From positions 1,459,121 through 1,523,120 of the forward strand of contig ML213503.1 of NCBI GenBank assembly GCA_004369045.1: a stretch of DNA of 64,000 nucleotides, in the 5' to 3' direction. Source of the DNA: Heliocybe sulcata (taxonomy: Eukaryota; Basidiomycota; Agaricomycetes; Gloeophyllales; Gloeophyllaceae). Below are positions 23,965-35,354 of this stretch, piece after piece; positions within the stretch are counted from its first letter, which is position 1; each line of letters starts with the position of its first letter. Both the position numbers and the translations under genes were made by a program. Below the pieces are notes generated by a model. It did no database searches and was not told where the DNA came from. It saw only the letters and a list, made by a program, of their open reading frames with translations.

Positions 23965-25110
23965 CTCCTTTGCGCGCCAGAGACTTGTATAACCTTCCAG
24001 TGAACCAGATCAGAGGTGTTATCTTGAACGGATGCCGTCTCCTCGTAGTTGTGATTTATCCCCGCTAGGCAGCGTATGCTCGGTCGCCGCAGTCCTATAC
24101 CAAGGATTATTGATTAGCGACAGAGTCAGGATACATAGAAATGTTCTCTCTTGCCTTGAGTATGGCAATAAGAGCATTTCCAGCCCTCCTTGACACAAAG
24201 GGCACGTAATCCTCTGGACCGCATCACATATGGCATGGCATGCACGGATCGTCGATCACTTTTGGTGATGAGTGAAGGGTAGGAAGTTGATACGACTATC
24301 GGAGAATCAAGCACCCTCTGAAGCCGAGAGTCGGCCCTGTGTATTCTACTTGCATCAGAGTCTTGTCCGGTGCTCTTCACGACAAGAGAATCAATGCCTT
24401 GACTGCAGACGCATCGAATATTCACCTAGGTGTCTTCGGCTTTCCCGGCCCAAAGCCCTGGAGTTTCAAAATTTCAAGCGCCATATGTTTCACAAAGAAG
24501 CAAAATAGAATGGCTTCCGTTTCTCCAAGACGAACTCTGGGCACCGCTAGCTGTAGGAACTCGGATTGGATAGTAGTGATTCTGAATGCGAGATGATGCC
24601 GTCGGCAAGACGCGCACTTCGGACGCGTCTGATCTTCACATCATCACAGCCAATCAGTCGTCCTCCCTCCAAGGCATCAATACATTCAGTGGCTCTGCGA
24701 GACTGATTGGTAATTGCACACCTAATGCATGTATGCTTGGAGCAAAGGCGGTCGTTCAACACTACGCAGCTCAATAGCTGTACGATATTAACATATATAC
24801 GCAATGCTCGATCAGAGGATACTGCGATTCAGATCTGCAGACCTCACAAGCTCTGATCATCGCGCCAACTGCACCGCTCGACGCATGCGAGCACGGGAAC
24901 AGTATGGTAGCGCCCATCCTCCCACTTACAGAGCGAGCGTCCTCCGGATCTGGACGCCTCCGGACGCCGGCTAGTAATGCCCACGATAACCAAGCACCAG
25001 GCAAGCTGTTCCCGAAACTGAAGACTCAAGGGAACCGAACATGGTCCTTGGTCTCAGCTTCAGTATGCCACCCATGCCTCTTGACATGCAGCGAGCAGGC
25101 CCAAGACAAA
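23965..25110. other. intergenic, no gene seen
   Basis: About 1.1 kb of promoter and downstream flank. The short open frames found lack any feature. Confidence 0.5.
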
Positions 25111-26594
25111 TCAAGCAGCTCCTCTTGCCATAAATGAGTCAGGCGGGTCCAACGTCCAGAGATCCCACAGGGGTAGCAAGGCCGTTCGAATCTCCTGTAG
25201 TCGGGGGGACCGCAAGATGACGGTAATATCCTTGCGGAACTTCTCCATCGCGTTGGCGATCACAAAAAAGGGGTGTGCGTTGCATTCCAGCCTTGGGAAA
25301 TCCGAGAACGGGCGTTGGTGCAGTGTATGAGTAGCAACCGGTGAGTCCGCTGGCATGGACGATCGTGCAGCAGCATTCGAGGACTTGCGATGGATGGCCA
25401 CATCCTGAGAGATCAGCTTGAGTGGCACAAAATCGTATGTCCAAGGAGTGTGCGGTGCTTTATGGGCAAAGAGCTAAGGAATGCTGATTAGTACCATTTC
25501 GCATACCAGGGCACGAGGACCTTACTTGGCTAGGAAGGGGTCTCAAACCATTATGTGCTAGCATATACTCGACAGTATCCGTGTAGATCTTCTTGATAGT
25601 GTCCAGAGTCGGGAGAATAACAAAACCACCGTCATCGAAGGAGCAACGGATGTCGGCTCTGACTAGAGACCACCCGGTCAGACGATCAGCGGTCAAGTAT
25701 AAGGATACAGTAGAGACATGGTGGCTGACGGTAAATCAGATTTGATACACTCTCAAAATCAAATGTGCCAGCTTCGAAGCCCCAGGAGTATTCAAATTGG
25801 CGGATCTTGAAGGACTGTCAAGTGAAATGGTCTCCTGCAGAAGTATGCAAAGAAGCTCACCCTATCACTCGATGTAGCACGCCCTACAAGGTAACACTTG
25901 CTAATCGTCTCAGGCGGTTCAGACTCGAGAGTGATGAGACACCGCAAGACGGGGGTTGAAGCAGTATTACGAACAGTCTTGCGTCTCTTCCTGGCAGGAG
26001 GAGCAGGAGGAGGCTCAGAAGTTCCGCTAGAACGACCCGAAGCCTCCCGAGGATCGTCAGAGTAGTGTGCTGACAGGGGTTCTGGTTCCGATCTCTCGCC
26101 GAAAAGGTCGTCGTCAGCAGCAGCAGCAGATTCAGAGGTTCGATCAGAAGCCTGCGCCTGCGCTCGAAGAGCCTCTTGCGTAGCCTTCGAAACGAACTGC
26201 TTTGCTGCAATTTGGCCGGAAAGCCCAAGTGCCCTGCGCCGTCTGGAGACGGTCGTGTCGCTACAAGCACGTCGAGAAGTCCAACTACTCAACTTGATTA
26301 CTCTCCTTGGCAGATGATCTCGAGCTCACCTCATAATAATCCCATATTCGTTCTTCAACAATTGACTGATCAACTGCCGGTTTGTAATGGCCTGCGCATG
26401 GAACTCCCTGAGAATTCTCTCAATCTCTGCATCTCCAGGACGAGCTAAATGGCGAATTCCTCTTCGGCCAATGTCTTAACAGCAAGAGTAGACTGGTACA
26501 TACGACAGTTAGGATGTTGATTCACTCCCGAAGGATTTCGGTTGTAGAATTGGCGATCAGCTCCAGGGTCTTCCGGGGTAGGGGAAGGTGGCAT
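25111..26594 (-). CDS. hypothetical protein with N-terminal HTH-like domain
   Basis: The likely start is the ATG at 26594. The first exons join to a segment reading DAEIERILREFHAQAITNRQ, LISQLLKNEYGIIM and, across an intron, SDTTVSRRRRALGL. That is a two-helix 'search and bind' pattern like the N-terminal DNA-binding domains of fungal Clr5-type and transposase-derived proteins. A disordered, acidic then Pro/Arg-rich linker (PPAPPARKRRKTVR) follows. The C-terminal exons (about 25690-25111) hold a mixed domain (GGFVILPTLDTIKKIYTDTV, then AHTPWTYDFVPLKL-like text) of unknown kind. The linker-to-C-terminus joins are uncertain, so this may be one gene or two. Confidence 0.42.
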
Positions 26595-27073
26595 GCCGGT
26601 TGAGACGGTGTCGTAAACGTTCAGGATGCCAGAGATAAGTGGCAAGGAATTTCAGCAAATGGGATTGCAGCACCTGCGAGAAGTTGGCTGTGGTGAAGCT
26701 TGAAGGCGAGTTGCATCGAGCGCTGGATCTGCGGATCTCGTAGCCGTCCCGGGCTCATTCCGACCGAAGCGGTGATATATTACCTTGCGACAATTTACTA
26801 GTGAAGAAAAAGTGGGCTTCGAATACACTGTGATTTGAGCTTGGTTATTTCGCGGTAAGTTCAAGACTCAAGTCGGCGCAGCCACGAGCGTTGCTCGAGC
26901 TCGTTAATATTGTTCTTCGATCTCATGTCATCATTCGCCTCGACATCTGAATCTCTGGTAGCATGGTTAGAATGAGTTTGGACGGGATATGTACCTTGCA
27001 CCAAGCTCTCAAAACGGCACACGCCAACCAGCTGCATGTACTATACATTATCCACACGCTCTTCTATGTCTCG
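26595..27073. other. intergenic, no gene seen
   Basis: Short gap between two minus-strand genes; no features were seen. Confidence 0.5.
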
Positions 27074-29111
27074 CTATGATAAAGCCTTCACAAATCCTCC
27101 CGTCTCTTCAAATCGTTTTCCACCATTGTCATGCCGAGCTCGACAAACCGCATGCCCGGGAGTCGGCAGAGATTGCACAAAACTGTTCCATTGATCATCG
27201 GAAACAATAGGAGCAGTGACATAGGCATCAGCCTTCAGACCGTCCAGCAATTCGCCCAGAAAGGGATACAAAGCAGTGGCTGCGTCTATCAGGCCGCGCT
27301 TCAGTCGCATCTGCGGGATCTTCTGGTGCTCGACATACCACGCCTCGTCGGAGGACATAGCGGCGGCGACGTAAAGGTCGATGATCCTAGAGTCGACGCC
27401 CAGTTCGAGCGCAGCGTCATATGCACAGCGGTGGCCAATAGCTTCCATGAGATGTTGGTAGTGCGGCAAGAGCACTGTCTCAATATGAGCTGCTCTGTGG
27501 CCTGAATCCAGTATCTGGGTTCGGAAATGATCGACCAGGCCCTGTTCGTGCTTCGCCAGTACGGACGTGCTGTCCAGGGCCGCAGGCGGAGCAACGCGTC
27601 CCAGCAGGATCTCCACGGCAAAACCTGGGATAGAAAAGTGCGATTAATTTTGGAAAAAAAAAGGGCAGAAGAAACGGCTTACGAATGGAGATCCCTAAAA
27701 CATCACCCTCAGCAATAGCTGCCCCTCTAATGTTTGCCTTCAAAATCACGGCTCATTCAGTGTACATATTACAAAGGCCCACTGGCAACGCTTACCTCAA
27801 GAACCGTCAGCTGGTTGATTTCAAGAAGCCCCTGGGCCCCACATCTGTCACCCAGAATGCGTAGAGTTCCGGTAGCGTGGTGCATGATGGTGATTTTGAA
27901 CAATGCAGCGACGAAATGTTTGTAGAAGAGGGAATTCGATGATTCTGTGAACCGGGCATGCGAGACATGAGAAAATGCCTGCATCACTTTGACTTCGGCT
28001 ATCGCGGTCAGAATCGGTAGATATTGAGTACTGAAAGAGGCAATGGGTCTAAGAATGCGTTTCGAAGAGTCCATGACCTCGCGACGGAGACTATACCGCC
28101 CAGCCACGCATGAGGCAATCCGCATAGCCGAGAGAGCAAATGCACCCATCGACAGGGTCCCAGATATGACTCTGGAAATGTAGTAGAAGAAATCGGCTCG
28201 ATTATCTTCACTCAGCGTCTCAGTTCCGAGCAGGGCGGTGGGGGGTAGGTAGACACCATGGAAATAAGTTAAAGCATGATCAACGGGATGCGCGCCTCCA
28301 CGAGGTGGGATGAGTCTAATCGGGTTTTGTAAGAAGCGTGAAACAAACTGTTGAATATTTGTTACCTGCATACGACCCCTTCGTTCATGGTGGTGCCGTC
28401 ATGGAGCGATACGACAAATGGTCTAACTCCACGATCTTCGTCGCTTACTATGAGACGAGCGAAGACAATTGCAATACAAGGTATACCGCATGGTGCAGTG
28501 GGGGGCATGAATCTGGTAATAACTTGTTATGTTCATCTGACGAACAGTTGTAGCAGTACTGACTTAGCAGATGCCTCATGAGGTGTGCGAAGTAGGAAGC
28601 GACCGTCTGATAGTTTGGTGGCCGTAGTTTCCAGGTTGATGGCATCCAGACCGTGGCCGACCTCAGTGAGACAGAACTGTCCTCTAAACGCAAAGGTCTC
28701 TGTGTCGCAGCCATGTCAGACCGACGAAGTACGCACGATACGCGGTATGAGAGCAAGTCATCCAGTAGACGACGGAGATCCGGTCTCCCAATAGCGAACA
28801 TAGCAAGAGTTCCACAGCAAAGGTTGTAATGGATGGTAAGTAGGGTCCCTACGGAGCCGTCCAATACCAGGACTGGGTCTGAATGGAATGCCCAATATTT
28901 GTTTGACAAGGTGAGAATATCCTCGGCGGTCAAATCTGTCCTTCTGTGATTAGCAGCAATTTCTGAGAATAGCCCAGCACTTACTGTATGCATGGACGAC
29001 TGCCTCAGCTTTGGCATAGGATATCCTCACTCGTTCTGCCCATGGAAGACCTTCCGTCGTCTTCCTGAAGAGATCGGAAGTCGCAAGATACGTGGAGACA
29101 GCAGGGTCCAT
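27074..29111 (-). CDS. acyl-CoA oxidase/dehydrogenase-like protein
   Basis: The start is the ATG at 29111 (MDPAVSTYLATSDLFRKTTE). The N-terminal helical part has LTLSNKYWAFHSDPVLVLDG. The flavin beta-domain has FCLTEVGHGLDAINLETTAT, very close to the TE-GHG signature of acyl-CoA oxidases. The next exons give YFHGVYLPPTALLG and, in the C-terminal helices, YISRVISGTLSMGAFALSAM with ASCVAGRYSLRRE. The family oxidises acyl-CoA at the alpha-beta bond with FAD, usually in peroxisomes. No C-terminal SKL-type peroxisome signal is seen: the protein ends FVKALS. This subgroup is common in agaricomycetes and its substrate is unknown. It is divergent from the P450 gene, so co-regulation is possible. Confidence 0.82.
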
Positions 29112-30164
29112 AGTTTCCAGTCGCAGTCGTTGCAGGCGCTAGCTGCACGCCGAGCTCCAGGTCGCTCGTGATTAGCACTAACTCGCACAATGCTTGATTG
29201 GATGCATATATGTATCTCGAATTGGAGACTGGATTCAGTTGTGGTGCGTAAGTTCCAAGTAGCCCAGACAAAGGTTTCCGCAACAACTGAGATGCCGGTG
29301 AGAAAACGCCTACGGCCAGCAAGGGATTCGGAGAAGGAAAGCCTTCTGATCTCGAAGAAGCTTCAGGCATGGTGGGTCTCCGTGAAGCAGTGCTCAAGCT
29401 TCAAGCTTTAGCTCCAGCACCTTTAGTGGCCCATGAATATTTGGATTCTGAACTGCCCGCAAGCCAGCAATCGAGCCCACAACACGATCACGATTTTGGC
29501 TTGGATTTATTCGCCTATATGCGCCCAGACAGTGAGTTAGTCTGCTTCCTCTGCATCAGAGACTGTCGTGTTATGCGGACAATAGTGCGACAGCTAGGAC
29601 GCACCGCTCTCATCGTCAACTAATATGGAAGGTCTGGAGGTAGCATCGTGAGCCTAGCATATATATGGCTTTGTCTACATGCAACTTGAAGGCGACTCGG
29701 AGACAGACGATGTCGCCGGCTATGAATCGTTCAGCGCTATGGACGGATTCCCACGCACTCTATCACCCGGTTATCATCGATGCATCTCTTGTCGTGATAG
29801 GCTCCGACCATCTGTTGGTCGTCTATGATCCAGAAGCATGGAACGCGGAGAGTACGCCAACCCGGATCTAGCAACCGGTGAGAGAGGTTTTCCGCGCCTT
29901 GTACCAAACAAGCCATCATCAAGGTTGTACTACTTACTGGCGTGAGTCTTTCCATTGGTTCTCGGATCTATCCTGTTGATGAGGAGGCGTTCACTAGTGA
30001 AGATGCGCTACTATGCGGGTCTTATGCGCACGAGGTCATGCAATGCATCTCTCTCTCCCGCGATTTGTCCGGATCCCTACGTTGTACTAGTCTTGGTCAA
30101 TGCCGCATGATTGCGAACTATAAATCACGCCTCGCATACCCGTCCTCGTCAACTTACTTGCACA
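29112..30164. promoter_or_regulatory. shared region between divergent oxidase-like and P450 genes
   Basis: About 1.05 kb separates the two divergent start codons. Open frames of 60-85 codons occur on both strands but show no domain. Given the orientation, this is the likely bidirectional promoter. No specific binding site was identified. Confidence 0.4.
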
Positions 30165-32402
30165 ATGAAAGCCATATTGTCCTGCGCCAACACGCGGCAC
30201 TTCATCGCATTTGCATCCGGGATGATGCGTTTAGTACAGCGGCAGCGTGTTGAAAAATACCGATCTCATTCACAGCTTTCATACATCATTCTTTGTCGTA
30301 GACCGACGAGAGGCGACATCTGGCTTCTCTATGAAACTGGGGGCGCCTTCTGCCTTCTATTTCTTCTTCGGACCGTTGCACAGGAGAATCTTCGTACAGC
30401 GCTGCAATATGTCGTGGTGTTCATGACGACTCAAGTGTTCGCACTGTGCTTCACTGCCGTCGTCTACCGGGCTTCTCCCTTCCACCCTCTAGCCAAATTT
30501 CCGGGGCCCTTCCTGAATAAGATCACCAGCCTCAAGATAGCACTCACTGTAGCGTCGGGAAGGCGATACTCCATTATCGAAAAGTTACACAAGAAGTATG
30601 GTCCGTTTCTTCGTACAGGTACGGTTTTTCCCGGCGAATAAGCAAGGATTTAAATGGTTTCTTCCTTCTCCTGTCTGCGCCTTTGTTGTCGACTGTCTTT
30701 CCCTTGTGTTAGCGCTCGCGAGTCCGCTAGAGCTAAAAGTATTCGTTGTATAGGTCCAAACACCATTTCGATCAACTTACACCAGGCAGTCGGTCCAATT
30801 TACGCGTCTTCTTCCGCGTGGAACAAGAGTGCGGCTTATTCTCTTGGACAACTGCCGGGCGCGGGTCTGTTTTTCATCCGTGACAGAGAGGCGCATAATT
30901 TTCGTAAACGCCACTATTGGGCCGGCGCGTTCACGTCGAACGCGTGAGTCATTACCTGCCTCTGAGCTACAACCTCTTCACAACGCGATTCAGGCTGTCC
31001 GATAACTATTTCATGCTGAACTGTCGCACTAACTTCCTGCTTGATGCCTTGGCGCGACGCAGCCAGGGTCTGCGAGGGGTTGTGGACGTCTCGACAGCGC
31101 TTCAGCATTGGTCACACGATGTGACTGTAAGCATAGCTCAACAATTCATGCGAGGCTACTAGCCTCATCTTTGAACTTTACCAGGGCGAATTCATATTTG
31201 GTGATGCCTACTCTAAGGTGATGTAGCGTTTGCTGCAGGCACGGCGTGACCTGATTCCAACACATACTGCCTGTAGAATCTCCTCCGAGACGGGGATCGT
31301 AGGGGTGAAGTAGCAGTAGCTATCTTTGAAATGGAAGTCTTCGAGGTGTGAGTGTCTCTCAAAACCTTCTATCCGAGCCCATGTATGACGTCAATTCTCA
31401 TTGCCAAGACTTGGCGAAGTGCCTTCCCTATTCGATGTGCTGTGGTATCTTCCGTTGACACGCATCTTCCGTGCCATGGATGTGTCTGCTGAGCGGTTAC
31501 TGGCTCTGCGTCGCTCGCAGGCCTCGCAGAAGCGCAACTTGGCCTATTACCTGGTACGTGTACTTTCTCGTCAACGATAGCAGCGTCTCATGTTATATAT
31601 ATTCCGCAGCTCAAAGGCGGGGGAAACAGCATTCCCTCCTTAAGTGACGTAGACCTGAGACAAGAGACAATAGTCGCTGTGCAAGCAGGTGTGTTCGCTT
31701 TTACACCCATGATCAAATCTTCTCACCTCGCAACGGCCAGGCACGAATGGCATTTCGACGGCTTTAACGTTCGCTCTTTACTATCTCACGAGGAACCCCA
31801 AGAAGTGCGAGATACTGAGAGACGAACTTCAGCTTGCATTCCCTGATGCTGATCCGGACGGCTCTCTGGACCCGCAGATTTTAGGGACTCTGCCTTATTT
31901 GAACGCCGTTGTGGAAGAATCTCTCAGACTCGGGGCGCCGCTTGGCTCATTCCCGAGGGTGACAGGGAAAGGCGGAGCCATGATTGCTGGGACATATATC
32001 CCGGAGGGTACCATAGTCGGGGTGCCTGCATGGGCCCAGAACGTATCAGAGGACAATTTCTCCCCTTCTCCCACCTCGTTTCTACCGGAGAGGTGGCTTC
32101 GGAATGAAGATACACCGGATATGTGCACTCGAAGCAGCGCAATGATGACTTTCTCTCATGGTGAGTATTCCGAAAGCCTTCGACTGTGGACTTGGGACTC
32201 ACTTCCACTAGGCCCGTTCGGTTGCATTGGAAAGCCCCTCGCTTATCAAGAAATGAGGATCGTAATCTCCAAAATTGTCTTGGCGTACAGCTTCAGCTTC
32301 CCAGTCGAGTTCAATACGGAAATTTTTGAAGACGGGGTACGGAACCTGCGTGCCACCTCATTCAGCATGCCACTACTCTTAGAACTAGACCGGCTGCGAT
32401 GA
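30165..32402 (+). CDS. cytochrome P450 monooxygenase
   Basis: A gene of about eight exons. The N-terminus has hydrophobic segments for ER anchoring (GGAFCLLFLLRTV, MTTQVFALCFTAVVY) followed by a proline hinge (HPLAKFPGP). Visible P450 landmarks are the I-helix AG-TNGISTALTFALYYL (Asn where Asp or Glu is usual), the ExxR of helix K (EESLRLG), PERWL, and the haem loop FSHG-PFGCIGKPLAYQEMR with its Cys ligand. P450s insert one oxygen atom into small molecules using a reductase partner. The FxxGxxxCxG loop is split by an intron. The start is provisional: the ATG at 30165 opens the frame, but the first 30 residues look atypical. It is convergent with the dioxygenase gene. Confidence 0.85.
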
Positions 32403-32866
32403 AGGCAATGGCTTGACAGCCTTCCTGTCATTTCGACCAGTTCATGACTCGCATACTATAGGCAGTACTCTTCTATGTAAAGTGAAATGTGAGTCCAACC
32501 AGGTGTCTAGCCCGTGTGAGCGACGCGAAAGGATTGTCTTGAGACCACAAACTGAGAAGCGCACTATAGGGCCCATCGCGTCCGATAGGTATCGACGTCG
32601 GTCGGCACATGCCTACTACGCGGACTGGATTTACGGCACGACTCTGACAAATGCCCGGCTAGGACGAATGGACATTCTCTTACCGCACCAACTGATCCTG
32701 ATCTCATTTTCTGGTACCGCAGTAGGTTCACTCTTTTCTTCATACACGAATGCTACAACCGACCTGCTCTTTCACTGCGTCCCTGATCTGCAGTACTGAT
32801 TACATATTATGATGTTACATTCCGGTTTGACAAATTCCTTCCAACAGATGCACTTAAACGGTGCCT
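32403..32866. other. intergenic between convergent genes
   Basis: Shared downstream region of the P450 and dioxygenase genes. A 128-codon open frame on the plus strand has no recognisable feature. Confidence 0.5.
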
Positions 32867-34275
32867 TCAAGCATACTTTTTGACATCGTCGGGCGTCGGA
32901 CCAGCAGGATCATCCGAGGCAGCCAGGTTGCACTGATGGAACGCGCGAACTTGCTCCTTGGTGAAGGCACCAACAACGGAGTGCAGGACACCACGGTTGT
33001 GGAAGAGGACAAGATCCCTCTCGCGCCTGAAAAAAAAACATCAAGCATTATGACCAACGTACAATGCAGGATACCCGACTTACCAGTCGTGCGGGTAGAC
33101 CAGAGGGGGTGCAATGGCGGGTCTCTGCATCTTGTAAAGCAGCTCCCGTACTTCTTTGAGGTCCTTCAGATGGGCGCCATCTGGGAAGAGAGCACCTTCC
33201 TTCTTGGCACCCGCGGGCAAGGGATCAATGAGGAGTTCGGCTACTCCGCAAGGGTGAACCTGGAAATGCAGGTTGCCCGTAACGGGGTTCTTCCAGGTCT
33301 AACGACACGTTCAATCAGCTGGGCCAGACATCTACCTCAAAGTTAGTGGGTTTACCATCGGCAGTATTTTGATCTTGGACTCCTCCCAAGGAGGAAGCTC
33401 ATCCCAGGGCAGCTCATGTCCCTCGGTCTCGATCCCCAGTCCAGTGGACATTGCTCTAGCAGGGGCCATCCACACATACGGGTGTGGGGCGTATTTGACC
33501 TTCGTCCGTACCGCGACACTCTTGAGCTCGTCAGGCAGAATATCAAACATAGTCCTACCCGAAACAAAGGCTGTCGTTCCGAGCGGGACGTCAAGCTCGT
33601 CCCCGGCGCCATCATCGTACCTTACAGTCTGTCTGGGGCCGTGGGGTACGTGGATACCATACAGAGTCGTCACTTTCGGCGGAGACAGGTCGTATAGTGC
33701 GGCGTCGATGTGCCAGCGGTAGAAACGAGTGATCCCCTTTGCCTCGTCGATCTCGGAGACGCGGGTCTTGTGGAAAGTGGTGTGGTTGGGGTGCTTCAGC
33801 ATCGCCTCGGCGAGACCCTCGTGATTGTAAATCGTGCCATTACCAATCAGCTGGACCTGAGGCTGACGAGGGATGGTTTTCAGATCAGGATGAAGGATTG
33901 ACTTCTTCTCACTGCCCGTCTTGTTGTTACCATGACCATAGCTCTCCGACTTGGGATCGAACATCTACAAAGACTAAGCATGCGGCCATATGATAATGAC
34001 AAACATAACGAACCTTGGTCAAACGATACTGCTGCTCCGGAGTCAGAGTGACATCACGGAACAGCAGTGCATCGTGCTACAGGACCTGGGTTCGAGGACG
34101 CTCCATCGGACGTATAATCCCTCAGACGCACCTTGTACAACAAATCTCGGACAACCTCAAACTGCTCGTCATTCAACTCGCCGGGGCTAACACCCTTGAC
34201 CTCCCTGCCAAAGTCCTTGAACTTTGACGCGTCTGCCGAAGGCGGAAGGGGCAACGGAACAACTTCAATGGCCAT
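32867..34275 (-). CDS. Fe(II)/2-oxoglutarate-dependent dioxygenase, TauD/xanthine dioxygenase-like
   Basis: The start is the ATG at 34275 (MAIEVVPLPLPPSADASKF). The protein has HDALLFRDVTLTPEQQYRLT and MFDPKSESYGHGNNK early on. The iron ligands are visible as H-x-D in RFYRWHIDAALYDL and a distal His in DLVLFHNRGVLHSVVGAF. The long shared segments around KSILHPDLKTIPRQPQVQLI and VKYAPHPYVWM resemble the fungal TauD-type group that includes xanthine dioxygenase. The reaction uses 2-oxoglutarate and O2 to hydroxylate its substrate, giving succinate and CO2. Purine use (xanthine to urate) is a fair guess, but a different substrate is possible. It is divergent from centrin and carries a TATA-like box. 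Confidence 0.85.
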
Positions 34276-34652
34276 GGTGTGGGCTGTCCTGAACGAGTGA
34301 CGGTGCAGATTCAAGAGATGTTTTGAAAACTGTGCGGAAGATGCTTTGTATAAATACTTAGCCAGCATTCTGGATGATGGTGGACTCACGAGATAGCGCA
34401 GCGTCCAACCTGGAGCGAGTGTCCGCCGTAATTCACCCGCCGTGCGCGGAACCGAAGACGCCGTTATCTCGGGCAGCGATTGGCCGCCACAAAGACCGAG
34501 GCCTTTGGGAAAACTCCGGAAATGCCGGTATGATATCCGGACCGTCTCCGTGGGACCGTGGGACGACGCGTCGCGCACGCGTGATGTCTGCGTGTCTCGC
34601 GTCGACGCGTTCACCTTTACCATACCACACCCGCCACAACCTCCCGCCTACC
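34276..34652. promoter_or_regulatory. divergent promoter region, dioxygenase and centrin
   Basis: 377 bases lie between the divergent start codons at 34275 (-) and 34653 (+). The centrin side is GC-rich and has no TATA box in view. Confidence 0.4.
34348..34356 (-). promoter_or_regulatory. TATA-like element of the dioxygenase gene
   Basis: On the minus strand TATTTATAC lies about 75 bases before the dioxygenase ATG. Confidence 0.35.
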
Positions 34653-35354
34653 ATGTACACCAGCGCCGTTCAGAAAGCAAAGAGAAGGACACACGCGCGT
34701 CCCGAGCTCACGGATGAGCAGAAGCAGGAGATCAAGGAGGCGTTCGAGCTGTTCGACACGGACAAGGATGGGTGTGTCGACTACCACGAGCTGAAGGTCG
34801 CGATGCGCGCGTTGGGGTTCGACTTGAAGAAGGCGGAGGTGCTGAAGCTGCTGAGGGATCATGACAAGTCCGGTCACGGTCTAATGGACTTTGAGGACTT
34901 TGCGAAAATCAGTGAGTATTCGACCGATTCCAGTCGTGTTTCATCGGGTTGGGGTTAGCTATCGCGCAGCACGTACTGAATACCAACGCCTCGTTGCAGT
35001 GAGCGAGCGGATACTGGCACGAGATCCGATGGAGGAGATTCGAAGAGCGTTTCAGCTGTTCGATGACGACAACACTGGCAAAATTAGCCTGCGGAACTTG
35101 CGCAGAGTGGCCAAGGAGATTGGTGACAGGTTAGAGGACGATGAACTGTCAGTCATTTCATTTCATTCCATATATTTGTCAAACACCCGCTTGTTGCCCT
35201 CCGTCCTCGACCCCCGAAATGAACACCCGTGATGCGTCCCCGTGCTTACCGTCGATCTTCACACAGGCAAGCCATGATTGACGAATTCGATCTCGACCAA
35301 GACGGAGAAATCAATGAGCAAGAGTTTTTCGCTATCATGACGGACGACGCATAG
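34653..35354 (+). CDS. centrin (Cdc31-type EF-hand protein)
   Basis: Three exons (34653-34911, 35000-35147, 35267-35354) give 164 residues, the usual centrin length. A basic N-terminus ([13 protein letters not shown]) is followed by four EF-hands. The loops lie at 35-46 ([12 protein letters not shown]), 71-82 ([12 protein letters not shown]), 108-119 ([12 protein letters not shown]) and 144-155 ([12 protein letters not shown]). Loops 1 and 4 have canonical Ca2+ ligands; loop 2 is degenerate, and loop 3 is the typical centrin form ending in Asn. Centrins act at the spindle pole body and in the nuclear mRNA-export and DNA-repair complexes. The splice at 34911 divides the ATG-like MSER codon and is well supported. 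Confidence 0.93.

Noticed and set aside
29112-29370. longer N-terminus for the oxidase-like protein starting at 29370
   Set aside because: The ATG at 29111 gives the expected family start, while the upstream frame needs an extra unsupported exon.
29369-29623. 84-codon plus-strand open frame in the shared promoter
   Set aside because: No domain and no splice partners. It could not be told from chance.
32861-33346. 161-codon plus-strand open frame
   Set aside because: Antisense of the dioxygenase C-terminus, where the distal iron-binding His motif lies.
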